Shown: one piece after another, positions 1-9,100 of the stretch | Layout: every line of letters begins with the position of its first letter | Position numbering within the stretch: the first letter of the stretch is position 1 | Source: Buchnera aphidicola (Floraphis choui) | Lineage (GTDB): Bacteria > Pseudomonadota > Gammaproteobacteria > Enterobacterales > Enterobacteriaceae | NCBI GenBank assembly: GCA_039830045.1 | Contig: CP140044.1 | Coordinates: 372,001-436,000, forward strand | Direction of reading: 5' to 3' | Length of the DNA stretch: 64,000 nucleotides | Program-made: the position numbers and the translations under genes | The notes under the pieces: model-generated | Told to the model about the DNA's origin: nothing | What the model saw: the letters and a program-made list of their open reading frames with translations, nothing else | Databases searched by the model: none

Positions 1-1013
1 CAGATTATTTAGGATTTTTTTCTGGAAAACGATTTATTCCAATTATTTCAGGATTGTCAGCCATTTTAGTGGGTTTGATTTTATCATTTATATGGCCTCC
101 TATAGGTAATGGAATAAAAATATTTTCTGAGTGGGCAGCGTATCAAAATCCTGTTCTTGCTTTTGGAATATATGGCATAGTGGAACGAGCTTTAGTACCC
201 TTCGGATTACATCATATATGGAACGTACCCTTTCAAATGCAAATAGGAGAGTATAGTAATTCTATCGGGCAAATATTTCATGGAGATATTGCTAGATATA
301 TGGCAGGTGATTCCACAGCTGGAAAATTATCAGGAGGTTTTATATTTAAAATGTATGGTCTTCCTGCCGCAGCATTAGCAATATGGCATTGTTCTCATAA
401 AAAAAATAAAGCTAAAATAGGCGGGATTATGATGTCTGGAGCATTAACTGCTTTTTTAACAGGAATTACTGAACCCATTGAATTCTCATTTATTTTAGTA
501 GCGCCTATATTATATGTAATTCATTCTATTTTAGCTGGCTTGGCTTTTCCAATTTGTATCTTATTAAATATGCGATCAGGAACAAGTTTTTCTCATGGAT
601 TAATTGACTTTTTAGTACTCAGTGGAAATAGTCATAATTTATGGTTGTTTCCTATTGTAGGAATAGCATATGGTATACTTTATTACGTTATTTTTTATCT
701 AACTATAAAAAAATTAAATTTGAAAACACCAGGAAGAGAGAAAACTAATACTGTAATAATATATAAAAATTTAAAAGAAATGGTACCACTTATAGTATCA
801 GCTTTAGGAGGAAAAAATAACATTACCGCCTTAGATGCTTGTATTACACGATTACGTATTACAGTAATGAATATGTCTAAAGTAAATATACAAAAACTTA
901 AAGATCTTGGAGCTGCTGGAGTAATTACTTCAGGATTAGGAGTACAAGTAGTATTTGGAACTAAATCAGATAATATAAAGACAGAAATAGATCATTATCT
1001 TTTAAACAATTGA
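1..1013 (+). CDS. ptsG: PTS glucose-specific EIICB component, 5' partial
   Basis: Glucose permease of the phosphotransferase system: the membrane EIIC domain imports glucose and the fused cytoplasmic EIIB domain phosphorylates it. The window opens inside the gene; the first complete codon is at position 3 and the frame is open from there. What is visible is the C-terminal half of EIIC, with glucose-family blocks such as WPPIG, GLHHIWNVPFQMQIGEY, TAGKLSGGF and GITEPIEFSF, then a linker (LKTPGRE) and the EIIB domain. The EIIB phosphorylation site is the Cys in LDACITRLR (codon 840-842). No EIIA domain is fused, so phosphate must come from a separate EIIA (Crr in relatives). hinT follows on the same strand, as in E. 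coli once intervening genes are removed. The gene looks intact. Confidence 0.97.
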   Translation, partial: DYLGFFSGKRFIPIISGLSAILVGLILSFIWPPIGNGIKIFSEWAAYQNPVLAFGIYGIVERALVPFGLHHIWNVPFQMQIGEYSNSIGQIFHGDIARYMAGDSTAGKLSGGFIFKMYGLPAAALAIWHCSHKKNKAKIGGIMMSGALTAFLTGITEPIEFSFILVAPILYVIHSILAGLAFPICILLNMRSGTSFSHGLIDFLVLSGNSHNLWLFPIVGIAYGILYYVIFYLTIKKLNLKTPGREKTNTVIIYKNLKEMVPLIVSALGGKNNITALDACITRLRITVMNMSKVNIQKLKDLGAAGVITSGLGVQVVFGTKSDNIKTEIDHYLLNN

Positions 1014-1127
1014 TATATGTCATATAAAAATTTTTGTTTATCAATTTTAAATATAAGTAAAATATAACTCAAATTATATTAAAATATCTATTTAACAGTA
1101 ATCTAACATTTAAAGGATGTAATCATT

Positions 1128-1475
1128 TTGAAAAAAACAAGTGTATTCAGTAAAATAATAGAAGACAATACTTCATCAAAAATAATTTATCAAGATAAAG
1201 ATGTGACTGCTTTTCACGATATTAATCCAATAGCACCTATACACATATTAATTGTCTCAAATATATTAATTAAATCTACCAATGAAATTAACGAAAGCAA
1301 TAAACATATATTAGGACATATGTCATATATAGCAATTATATTAGCTAAAAAATTTAAAATTAGCAAAAATGGATATAGACTAATTATTAATTGTAATGAA
1401 CACGGTGGACAAGAAATTTTCCATTTACATTTACATTTGTTAGGAGGAAAAAAATTAGGTAAAATGTTATTTTAA
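1128..1475 (+). CDS. hinT: HIT-family purine nucleoside phosphoramidase HinT
   Basis: Small cytosolic histidine-triad hydrolase of AMP-lysine and other nucleoside phosphoramidates. The 115-residue protein aligns end to end with E. coli HinT (119 aa). It has the N-terminal FSKII block, the GYRLIINCNEHGGQEIFH segment and the triad HLHLHLL (His99, 101, 103). There is no ATG: the frame opens with TTG at 1128, with AAGGA at 1113-1117 and a 10-nt spacer. The ATT just upstream at 1125 would have a more usual 7-nt spacing, so the exact start is uncertain by one codon. The gene lies between ptsG and lpoB, matching E. coli ptsG-(fhuE)-hinT-(ycfL)-lpoB. Confidence 0.95.
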   Translation: MKKTSVFSKIIEDNTSSKIIYQDKDVTAFHDINPIAPIHILIVSNILIKSTNEINESNKHILGHMSYIAIILAKKFKISKNGYRLIINCNEHGGQEIFHLHLHLLGGKKLGKMLF

Positions 1476-1534
1476 AGCGTCAATTATAATAAATTATTGC
1501 AAATAACATTTAGATCAAAAAAAATGAAACAAAT

Positions 1535-1539
1535 AAGGA
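1535..1539 (+). promoter_or_regulatory. Shine-Dalgarno AAGGA pointing to an ATA start of lpoB
   Basis: AAGGA here is followed by seven bases and then the in-frame ATA at 1547-1549. No ATG, GTG or TTG exists in this frame between the Shine-Dalgarno and the signal peptide. Its placement is the main argument that translation could begin at AUA. The alternative is that it is simply part of a reading frame starting at ATG 1524. Confidence 0.45.
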
Positions 1540-1546
1540 TTTTTTA

Positions 1547-2104
1547 ATAAACATTCTATATATATTAATATTATTATCAACATTAATATTAACTAATTGT
1601 AGTCTTTTAAGGCATAATAATTATTTAAAACCTAAATATTACAAAAAAGTATTATTTAAAAAACGTGTATTAATTAATCTTCTAAATTTAGAACAAAAAA
1701 TTAATAATAATTTATCAAAAAAGATTCAAAGTATTAATATTCCATTTCAAAATAATCTATTATTTATAAGCGATATTAAAAATAATACTAATTATGAAAT
1801 AGAAACAAATAAAATTAAGAATGCACTTATTCATTTATTTAATCAAAAAATTGCTTGTTTTAATATAATCAAACCGAATAATATTAAACAAGCAAAAAGA
1901 GATTTAAGTATTTCTTTGCAAGACATATTAATTAATAGAAATAAAGCATTACTTTTAGCAAAAAAAATTAATGTAAATTATCTAATATATAGCTCAATAT
2001 ATGAAAAATATAATATATTATTTTTTCAAATACAAATTATTTTAGTAAACTCTAAAGAAATTCTTTGTGAAACTAATATACCAATAGGCAATATTTTAAA
2101 TTGA
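1547..2104 (+). CDS. lpoB: LpoB-like outer-membrane lipoprotein activator of PBP1b; start disrupted or near-cognate
   Basis: LpoB is an outer-membrane lipoprotein that activates the peptidoglycan synthase PBP1b. The frame ending at 2104 is open back through a clear lipoprotein signal: a hydrophobic run from about 1553 to 1591, then LTNC with the Cys codon at 1598-1600. After this come a divergent linker and the conserved C-terminal domain (SLQDILINRNKALLLAKKIN, then NYLIYSS). The match to E. coli LpoB is specific in the last 60 residues. The only nearby ATG (1524) is in another frame and stops after seven codons. It would join the lpoB frame if the T6 run at 1540-1545 had one more T. Alternatively AAGGA at 1535-1539 sits 7 nt before an in-frame ATA (1547). 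It is either a near-cognate start, slippage, or a very young pseudogene; the rest of the frame has no stop. Asn at lipobox position -1 is unusual. Confidence 0.72.
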   Translation: MNILYILILLSTLILTNCSLLRHNNYLKPKYYKKVLFKKRVLINLLNLEQKINNNLSKKIQSINIPFQNNLLFISDIKNNTNYEIETNKIKNALIHLFNQKIACFNIIKPNNIKQAKRDLSISLQDILINRNKALLLAKKINVNYLIYSSIYEKYNILFFQIQIILVNSKEILCETNIPIGNILN

Positions 2105-2532
2105 ATAATTATTGGTACAATAATCATAAATAACATCTTTATATTATTAAATATTAGACATAACACCAATTGTTCTAAATAATAGAAATTATATCTTTGA
2201 ACTTTCAAATAAGAAAAATTTTTAATTATAAATAAAAATTTCTTAAAAACATAATTTATACTTATACATAATGTAAAACTAAATGAAATACAACGTTTGT
2301 CAAAACATTTTAATAAAAATATATCAAATAAAAGTGAAGATCAATATAAATTTTTCATATAAAAGTTATATTCAGACATAATTAAATTAAAATTGTAAAT
2401 ATAAATTTTTATAATATTAAAACTTAAGATTGATTAAATCGACATAATTTTTATTTATATCATAAAAGTAAAATAAATACACAAAATACGTTTTAAGTTT
2501 ATATTTAAATAAGATAAAATATTAAAAATTTA
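2105..2532. other. Gene-free AT-rich spacer between lpoB and ycaR
   Basis: This 428-bp stretch separates the convergent lpoB (+) and ycaR (-). Short open frames occur on both strands but none has a recognisable motif or a plausible ribosome-binding site. In E. coli several genes lie between these loci, so this is probably eroded DNA. I saw no strong terminator. Confidence 0.6.
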
Positions 2533-2706
2533 CTATTTATTTATTATTTTACGAGCAAAATGTATTAATAAAACAGGAATATTTTTATAAATAGGAAATG
2601 CTATTTTATTTAATAAACATAATAATTCGTTATTTTTTTCATCATAAATTAAACTATTTAAACATATTGGGCATACTAAAATTTTAGTAAATTCTTTTCT
2701 TATCAT
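2533..2706 (-). CDS. ycaR: YcaR/Trm112-like small zinc-ribbon protein (57 aa)
   Basis: A short reading frame runs from an ATG (complement of 2704-2706) to TAG (complement of 2533-2535). The product begins MIRKEFTKILVCPIC and aligns throughout with E. coli YcaR (60 aa, UPF0434/Trm112p-like). Cys12, Cys15 and Cys30 match the CPVC and ICK cysteines, and the IAFPIYKNIPVLL block matches LAFPLRDGIPVLL. Members are thought to bind zinc; the cellular role in enterobacteria is not settled. In E. coli ycaR lies in the lpxK-kdsB neighbourhood some distance before asnS, so its place just downstream of asnS on the same strand fits a deletion-shrunken E. coli order. The ribosome-binding site is weak, and expression is not proven. 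Confidence 0.82.
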   Translation of the reverse strand: MIRKEFTKILVCPICLNSLIYDEKNNELLCLLNKIAFPIYKNIPVLLIHFARKIINK

Positions 2707-3010
2707 AATATTTTACTTAAAAGTTTATAGACTTTTAAAATAATATTATACATTTTAAAAATAACATTTTGAACATTATTAGTAACCTTTTTGAAAACGA
2801 AATTTATAATTATATTATTTATATACGAAATATCTTATAAATATTATAATATAATATAGAAATTGTATATTCACTTAAAATTTTTTAATTATGATTTTAA
2901 AATCAATAATACTATTTGATTAATATAAAATATTAATATATCAATATCAGATTTTATGTTAGTTTTGTAAATTTAATTATTTTTAATCATTGAAATATCC
3001 ATATTATTGA
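2707..3010. other. AT-rich spacer between asnS and ycaR
   Basis: Roughly 300 bp with no recognisable coding frame. Near its right end an 8-bp AT-only inverted repeat (2982-2989 with 3008-3015, overlapping the asnS stop codon) could form a weak hairpin, which I do not call as a terminator. Confidence 0.5.
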
Positions 3011-4411
3011 TTAAATATTAATATTATTTACTGTTCTGGGAAATGGACATACGTCTTTTACATTTTTAACTCCTATTATATACGATAATAAACGTTCAAA
3101 ACCTAGTCCAAATCCTGAATGTGGTACGGTTCCATATTTTCGAAGATCTCTATACCACCAATAATGTTCTTTTTTTAATTTAAATTCAGAAAATCGTTTA
3201 TCTAAAATATCTAATTTTTCTTCTCTTTCAGAACCGCCTAAAATTTCACCAATAGTAGGAACTAATATATCCATAGCTGAAACAGTTTTATTATCTTGAT
3301 TTAATTTCATATAAAAAGCTTTAAGAGACCTAGGGTAATTTATAATTATAACTGGAAAATTAAAATATTTTTCTACAAGATATCTCTCATGCTCTGATGT
3401 CAAGTCCATTTCTGGAAATATTGACTTTGATGGAAATTTATTAGATTTTTTTAAAATATTTATAGCTTCTTTAAATTCTATTTTAACAAATTTATCTTTT
3501 AAAAATTTTTTAAGTCGTGAAATAATATTTTTATCTAAAGTTTTTTTTAGAAATTCAATATCTATCAAACATTTTTCTAATACAACATTAACAACATGTT
3601 TTAACATGTCTTCTGATAATACAATTAAATCATTTAATTTAAAAAAAGCAACTTCTACTTCTAACATCCAAAATTCAGAAAGATGTCTACTAGTATTTGA
3701 GTTTTCTGCTCTAAATGCAGGACCAAAAGAATAAACTTTTGATAATGCACATGCATACGCTTCTAAATTTAGCTGACCTGAAACACTTAAATAACTTTTT
3801 CTTCCAAAAAAATCTTTTTTGAAATCTACTTCTAAAGAATTGTTTATAGGAATATCTGAAAAATCAAATGTAGATACTTTAAACATATCACCTCCACCTT
3901 CAGCATTTAATCCCGTTATAATAGGTGTTGAAATCCAGTAATATCCTTTTTCATGAAAAAACTGATGCAACGTATGAAATAAACAGTGTCTAATTCTAGA
4001 AACAGCTCCAATAAAATTAGTTCTAGGTCTTAAATGAAAATATTTTCTTAAATGCTCAATAGTATGTTTTTTAGATGACATTGGATAACTCGATGGATTT
4101 TCAACCCATCCAATAACCTGAACTTCTTTTGCGTCAATTTCATATAATTGATTTGTTCTCAAAGATCTTATTAAAGTTCCGTTAACAATAACTGAACAAC
4201 CCACCGTTAATTTTATAACTTCTTGATAATAATTAGATAAAGTATTACGTGCTATAACTTGCATTATATATAAACATGATCCATCATATATATCAATAAA
4301 TGAGATACCAGATTTTGAACTTCTTCTATTTTTTACCCATCCTCTTATACTAATATATTTATTTATCTTAACTTTATTACAATGTATATTAGATATAGAA
4401 ACTACATCCAT
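3011..4411 (-). CDS. asnS: Asparaginyl-tRNA synthetase
   Basis: Class IIb aminoacyl-tRNA synthetase charging tRNA-Asn. The 466-residue product equals the E. coli length. An N-terminal OB-fold anticodon-binding domain (IRGWVKNRRSSKSGISFIDI) is followed by the class II core: motif 2 in TFRAENSNTSRHLSEFWMLE (here FGPAFRAEN) and motif 3 near the C-terminus (HSGFGLGFERLLSY). Translation starts at the complement of 4409-4411. pncB lies 49 bp upstream on the same strand, the E. coli pncB/asnS arrangement, so the two may be cotranscribed. No lost motif was noticed. Confidence 0.97.
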   Translation of the reverse strand: MDVVSISNIHCNKVKINKYISIRGWVKNRRSSKSGISFIDIYDGSCLYIMQVIARNTLSNYYQEVIKLTVGCSVIVNGTLIRSLRTNQLYEIDAKEVQVIGWVENPSSYPMSSKKHTIEHLRKYFHLRPRTNFIGAVSRIRHCLFHTLHQFFHEKGYYWISTPIITGLNAEGGGDMFKVSTFDFSDIPINNSLEVDFKKDFFGRKSYLSVSGQLNLEAYACALSKVYSFGPAFRAENSNTSRHLSEFWMLEVEVAFFKLNDLIVLSEDMLKHVVNVVLEKCLIDIEFLKKTLDKNIISRLKKFLKDKFVKIEFKEAINILKKSNKFPSKSIFPEMDLTSEHERYLVEKYFNFPVIIINYPRSLKAFYMKLNQDNKTVSAMDILVPTIGEILGGSEREEKLDILDKRFSEFKLKKEHYWWYRDLRKYGTVPHSGFGLGFERLLSYIIGVKNVKDVCPFPRTVNNINI

Positions 4412-4460
4412 AATATTATCCTTTTATTATTTTAAATATAGTATAAAATTTATTTTTTGA

Positions 4461-5660
4461 TTATAGATTAAATGTTTTTTTTAAAGTTTTTACAAATAAT
4501 CTATTTAAACAAATTGTTTTTCCTGGACTATCCGAAATCTTAGCTACCGGCTTCCCATTGCATTTTATTAATTTAATTACAATATTTAAAGGTTTTACCA
4601 TAGGAATATCACAAGTTAATTTTGTTCCTATTCCAAAAATAGTATTTATTCTTCCATTAAAAAATCGAAATAAATCTATTATTTTAGTAAAATTCAAGTT
4701 ATCTGAAAATAATAGTGTTTTTTTTAAAGAATTAATTCCTAAAGATTGATAATGTTTAATAGCTTTTTCTCCCCACTTAAATGGATCACCAGAATCATGT
4801 CTTAATCCTTGATATCTATTAGCTAAATTAAAATCAAAATCTCTTAAAAAAGAATCCATAGAAATGCAATCTGTAAGAGCAATACCTAATTGCTTTTTAT
4901 ATTGCTTTAACCACATTTTTAATGCCATTTTTTGACTATTTATCAAAATAGGACTAATTTGTTGATGTGCTTGAAACCATTCATGAGATTGAGTTCCTAC
5001 TGGATTAATGTTTAATATTCTAGAAATATGATAGTTACTAGATCCAACTAACCATGGAAAATTTGTCTTTAAAAATTTTATTATAGATAAATGAATATTA
5101 TAAGAAAATCTTCTTCGAGTTCCAAAATCTATTATTTTTAATTTTGATATATCCAAATTTTTAGTAATATTATGAAAATTAACAATCTTTCTCTTCAAAT
5201 GACAAATAGCAATATTTGACGTAACATTAGGTGATTCATTTTCATGAACAATTTCACTGATTAATGCCAATAAAGGTACTTCCCATAATATCACTTCTTT
5301 CCATAATCCATTTATATAAATACATAATCTTCCATTTTCGTTACATATATTAACTTGTGAAGTATCGTATCGAAATTTTTTTAACCATAATAAATATTCT
5401 TGTTTAAAAAAAGGAAAAGAAGACATGTATATATATTCATCATGAGTAAGATACAAATCATCAGACATCATTTCAATTTGGTCAATTAACGTTTTGGAAT
5501 AGCTTCCATAAAAATTAATTCCTCGACATAAAAATTTTGCAGATACAGTAACATCATGATAATAATAAAATACAGCTTGTTGCATATGAAATTTATAAGC
5601 ATCAGTATCTAAAAAAGCCTTTAATATAAGAGAATTATATTTTTTCATATTATATTTCAC
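4461..5660 (-). CDS. pncB: Nicotinate phosphoribosyltransferase
   Basis: Converts nicotinate and PRPP to nicotinate mononucleotide with ATP hydrolysis, the entry step of NAD salvage. The 399-residue protein spans the full E. coli length (400 aa). Conserved blocks include LDTDAYKFHMQQAVF near the N-terminus, the MDFGTRRRFS-like IDFGTRRRFSYN, and GTQSHEWFQAHQQISP, which carries the His that is autophosphorylated in this family. RHDSGDP and GIGTKLTCD phosphate-binding segments are present. Two possible ATG starts exist (residue 1 and residue 5, complement of 5646-5648); the shorter form matches E. coli more closely. It is divergent from pyrD across about 130 bp, which must hold both promoters. 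Confidence 0.96.
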   Translation of the reverse strand: MKYNMKKYNSLILKAFLDTDAYKFHMQQAVFYYYHDVTVSAKFLCRGINFYGSYSKTLIDQIEMMSDDLYLTHDEYIYMSSFPFFKQEYLLWLKKFRYDTSQVNICNENGRLCIYINGLWKEVILWEVPLLALISEIVHENESPNVTSNIAICHLKRKIVNFHNITKNLDISKLKIIDFGTRRRFSYNIHLSIIKFLKTNFPWLVGSSNYHISRILNINPVGTQSHEWFQAHQQISPILINSQKMALKMWLKQYKKQLGIALTDCISMDSFLRDFDFNLANRYQGLRHDSGDPFKWGEKAIKHYQSLGINSLKKTLLFSDNLNFTKIIDLFRFFNGRINTIFGIGTKLTCDIPMVKPLNIVIKLIKCNGKPVAKISDSPGKTICLNRLFVKTLKKTFNL

Positions 5661-5788
5661 ATATACATCTATTAGTTGATAACTATTGTAAAATATTCCT
5701 ATAATATATTAATATAATACATACATATGCATTCACAATCACTTTAAATATAAATTTAAATTATAGAACATGCTTTAGGTATTATATA

Positions 5789-6796
5789 ATGTATAATTTA
5801 ATTCGTAATATATTATTTCGATTAGATCCAGAAAAATCACACTCATTAATATTAAAGTATTTAAAATTAAAAACACATTTTAATAAAAAGAGCATAAATT
5901 CTAATACATTCTTATATAAACCTGTTAAATATATGGGACTAAATTTTAAAAATGTTTTAGGATTAGCAGCTGGATTAGATAAAAATGGGATGTATATTGA
6001 CAGTTTTTCAAAAATGGGGTTTGGATTTATAGAAATTGGAACTGTTACTCCCAAACCTCAATATGGAAATAGTATACCTCGATTATTTAGAGTAATTCCA
6101 GCTAATGCATTAATAAATCACATGGGATTTAACAATCACGGAATTAATCAAGTTATATTAAATTTAAAAAAAACTACTTTTAAAGGGATAATTGGGGTAA
6201 ATATAGGAAAAAATAAAAATACACCCGTTAAAAAAGGAATTTTAGATTATATTTATTGTATGAAAAAAATCTATAATCTTGCAAGCTATATTGTTATAAA
6301 TATATCATCTCCTAATACACAGAGATTAAGAGATTTACAGTATGGAATACTTTTTGAACAACTACTTATTGGAATTAAGCATACACAAGAAAAATTAAGT
6401 AAAATATATAAAAAATATGTCCCAATTGCGATAAAGATATCCCCTGATCTGTCAGAAAAAGAACTTATTTATATTTCTGAAAATTTAATAAAATACGATA
6501 TAGAAGCAGTAGTTGCAACCAATACTACATTAGATTTTTCTTTAATAAAAGGATTAAAATATAGTACTGAAATAGGCGGATTAAGTGGTCAACCATTACA
6601 ATCAAAAAGTACTAATGTTATCAAAATACTCAGTAGAGAACTAAAAAATAAACTTGTTATTATTGGAGTAGGTGGAATCGATTCGTTGATTTCTGCTAGA
6701 GAAAAAATATATTCTGGAGCACATTTACTTCAATTATATTCTTCACTAATATATAAAGGCCCTAAAGTAATAAAAAACATTATAAAGTACTTGTAA
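5789..6796 (+). CDS. pyrD: Dihydroorotate dehydrogenase (quinone), class 2
   Basis: Membrane-associated flavoenzyme oxidising dihydroorotate to orotate with quinone, the fourth step of pyrimidine synthesis. The 335-residue length equals E. coli PyrD. The N-terminal amphipathic segment (MYNLIRNILFRLDPEKSHS) that docks class 2 enzymes on the membrane is retained. FMN-site blocks are visible: GLAAGLDKNG, the VNISSPNT-type loop as INISSPNTQRL with the catalytic serine, and GVGGIDS near the C-terminus. pyrB, pyrI and pyrG also occur in this window, so the pyrimidine route is well represented. Confidence 0.97.
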   Translation: MYNLIRNILFRLDPEKSHSLILKYLKLKTHFNKKSINSNTFLYKPVKYMGLNFKNVLGLAAGLDKNGMYIDSFSKMGFGFIEIGTVTPKPQYGNSIPRLFRVIPANALINHMGFNNHGINQVILNLKKTTFKGIIGVNIGKNKNTPVKKGILDYIYCMKKIYNLASYIVINISSPNTQRLRDLQYGILFEQLLIGIKHTQEKLSKIYKKYVPIAIKISPDLSEKELIYISENLIKYDIEAVVATNTTLDFSLIKGLKYSTEIGGLSGQPLQSKSTNVIKILSRELKNKLVIIGVGGIDSLISAREKIYSGAHLLQLYSSLIYKGPKVIKNIIKYL

Positions 6797-6983
6797 ATAC
6801 AATGTTTTAAACTTATGAAATTTTTATTAAATTAAATTATATTCTAATTTATGTAAAATATAATAATCAATTATTAATATTTTAAATTTAAATTAAATTA
6901 ATAATTATTGAAATCTGTATAATCATATCATACTATAATATATTTCTAATTAATATTTAACTATTAATTTTAAGAGGCTAGTT

Positions 6984-8879
6984 ATGTCATTAGTTTATAT
7001 GCAAAATGCAAGTTTTATACTTAATCAAAATAAATTATTGAAAAATGTTAATTTTAAAATTGATGAAAAAGAACGTATTTGTTTGATAGGAAATAATGGG
7101 ACAGGAAAATCTACTTTTCTTAACATTATTTCAAAAAAAGAACCATTAGATCATGGTTCTATTGTATATAAAAAAAATATAAAAATAGAATATTTAGAAC
7201 AAAATGTCATACATAACAATACTAAATCCATTTATGAATTTATTTGTGAAGGAATAGGAAAAGAATCAAAATATTTAAAACATCATTTTTATGTTTTAAA
7301 TAATAAAAAATTAAAAACATCTAAAAATGATATTAAACTATTAATTCAATTAGAAGAAATATTTGATAAAAAAAAGTTATGGAAAAGAAAAGAAAAAATT
7401 GATAATATTATTAAAATTTTTGGGTTAAAAAGCTATTCTGCATTATCTACACTTTCTGGAGGATGGTTAAGAAAGGTAGAACTAGGTAAAATACTAATAA
7501 GCGAACCCGATCTAATTATATTAGATGAACCTACAAATCATTTAGATATTATTACAATTAATTGGTTAACAAAATTTTTAAAAAAACATCTTATTAGTTT
7601 GTTATTTATTTCTCATGATCGAGATTTTATAAAAAACCTATCTACTAGAATTGTTCATTTACAATCCGGAAATTTGATTTCATGGACAGGTGATTATAAT
7701 TCTTTTTTAAATTATCAATCTTGTAATGATTACATAGTTAAAATAAATGAAACAAAATTCAATAAAAAATTAGAAAAAGAGAAATTATGGTCTAATAGTG
7801 GAATAAAAGCTCGTTCTACTAAAAATGAAAGTCGAATAAAAAATCTAAAATATATGATAAATGCAAAGGAGTCTAAAAAAAATACTACAAAAAAAATAAA
7901 AATTTTAATTAATGAAGATAATTATGAAGGGCATGTTTTTTTTAAATTAAAAAATATTTGTTTACATATAAATAAAACTATTCTAATTAATAATTTTTCT
8001 GATACTATAAAAAAAGGCGAAAAAATTGCATTAATTGGAACTAATGGAAGTGGAAAAAGTACATTATTAAAATTAATATTAGATAAATTAAAACCAAATA
8101 GTGGAACTATTGATTGTAATACAAACATCAAAATAGCATATTTTGACCAAAAAAGAACCAAAATAAATCTTGAAAAAACTATATTAGATAATTTATCTTA
8201 TAAAAACGAAGAAATTATTATTAATGATAAAAAATATCACAAACTAAAATACTTAGAAAATTTTTTATTTTCAAAAGAAAAAATAAAACTAAAAGCCAAA
8301 GTATTATCAGGAGGGGAAATAAACAAACTACTTCTAGCTAAGCTATTTTTAAAAAAAAGCAATGTATTAATATTAGATGAACCAACTAATGATTTAGATT
8401 TAGAATCACTAAAAAATTTGGAATCTGCATTAAAAAAATATAAAGGAATAATATTATTAGTTAGCCATGATAAAAAATTTATAGAAAACGTAGCTAATAA
8501 ATATTGGAATTTTGAAGATAATGGGCATATTAATATATATTTAAACTTTCCACAAATAAAAGAGTTAACAAATGTTGAAAAACCATATCTAAAAAAATTT
8601 TATATAAAAAATAATATTAAAAAAATGTCAATTAAAAATCAATTGATTTCTAAAACTTTAAAATACGATTTAAAAAAAGAACTAAAAAACATACCAAGAA
8701 AGATAGAAAAAATAGAAAATTATATACATAAATTACAGAATAAAATAAACACTTCAAATTTTTTTTGCTCGCTATCAAACGAAAAAAAAGAGATATTACA
8801 TCAATTAAAAAATGCAGAAATAAAATTAGAAAATCAACTTTTAAGATGGGAATATTTAGAATTACATAATGATAACTAA
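6984..8879 (+). CDS. uup: ABC-F family ATPase Uup
   Basis: Soluble ABC-F protein with two nucleotide-binding domains and no membrane segment. In E. coli, Uup acts on ribosomes and influences precise excision of transposons. The first domain has Walker A GNNGTGKS (residues 36-43), signature LSGGW and Walker B LIILDEPTNHLD. The second has GTNGSGKS, LSGGE and VLILDEPTNDLD. A Lys-rich C-terminal coiled coil ends in RWEYLE, as in E. coli Uup (635 aa versus 631 here). Start ATG is preceded by AGAGGCTAGTT, a weak Shine-Dalgarno. Lysine content is very high, typical of AT-biased endosymbiont proteins. Confidence 0.95.
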   Translation: MSLVYMQNASFILNQNKLLKNVNFKIDEKERICLIGNNGTGKSTFLNIISKKEPLDHGSIVYKKNIKIEYLEQNVIHNNTKSIYEFICEGIGKESKYLKHHFYVLNNKKLKTSKNDIKLLIQLEEIFDKKKLWKRKEKIDNIIKIFGLKSYSALSTLSGGWLRKVELGKILISEPDLIILDEPTNHLDIITINWLTKFLKKHLISLLFISHDRDFIKNLSTRIVHLQSGNLISWTGDYNSFLNYQSCNDYIVKINETKFNKKLEKEKLWSNSGIKARSTKNESRIKNLKYMINAKESKKNTTKKIKILINEDNYEGHVFFKLKNICLHINKTILINNFSDTIKKGEKIALIGTNGSGKSTLLKLILDKLKPNSGTIDCNTNIKIAYFDQKRTKINLEKTILDNLSYKNEEIIINDKKYHKLKYLENFLFSKEKIKLKAKVLSGGEINKLLLAKLFLKKSNVLILDEPTNDLDLESLKNLESALKKYKGIILLVSHDKKFIENVANKYWNFEDNGHINIYLNFPQIKELTNVEKPYLKKFYIKNNIKKMSIKNQLISKTLKYDLKKELKNIPRKIEKIENYIHKLQNKINTSNFFCSLSNEKKEILHQLKNAEIKLENQLLRWEYLELHNDN

Positions 8880-9054
8880 GATAATAATTAATAAAAATTA
8901 ATTTTAATACGAATTCTACTTTGTATTGCCATAAAATAAGCCTCTAAATAAAACACATTAAATAATTACATATTTTATAGAAAAATATTTTAAAAATATA
9001 CATAGTAATTTCTAAAAATAAATATGTTAATTTATATTTTATTATGTAACATAT

Positions 9055-9075
9055 ACAATAATTTGATATTATTGT
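9055..9075. terminator. Possible bidirectional hairpin between uup and trhO
   Basis: ACAATAAT (9055-9062) and ATTATTGT (9068-9075) form an 8-bp stem with a 5-nt loop, just past the stop of trhO and 175 bp past uup. The stem is AT-rich and there is no clean U-tract, so the terminator role is inferred mainly from its place between convergent genes. Confidence 0.35.
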
Positions 9076-9100
9076 GATTAGAAAATTCTTGAAATAGTTT

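Noticed and set aside
2026..2208. 60-codon minus-strand frame at the end of lpoB
   Set aside because: Overlaps the conserved C-terminus of lpoB and has no recognisable motif or Shine-Dalgarno.
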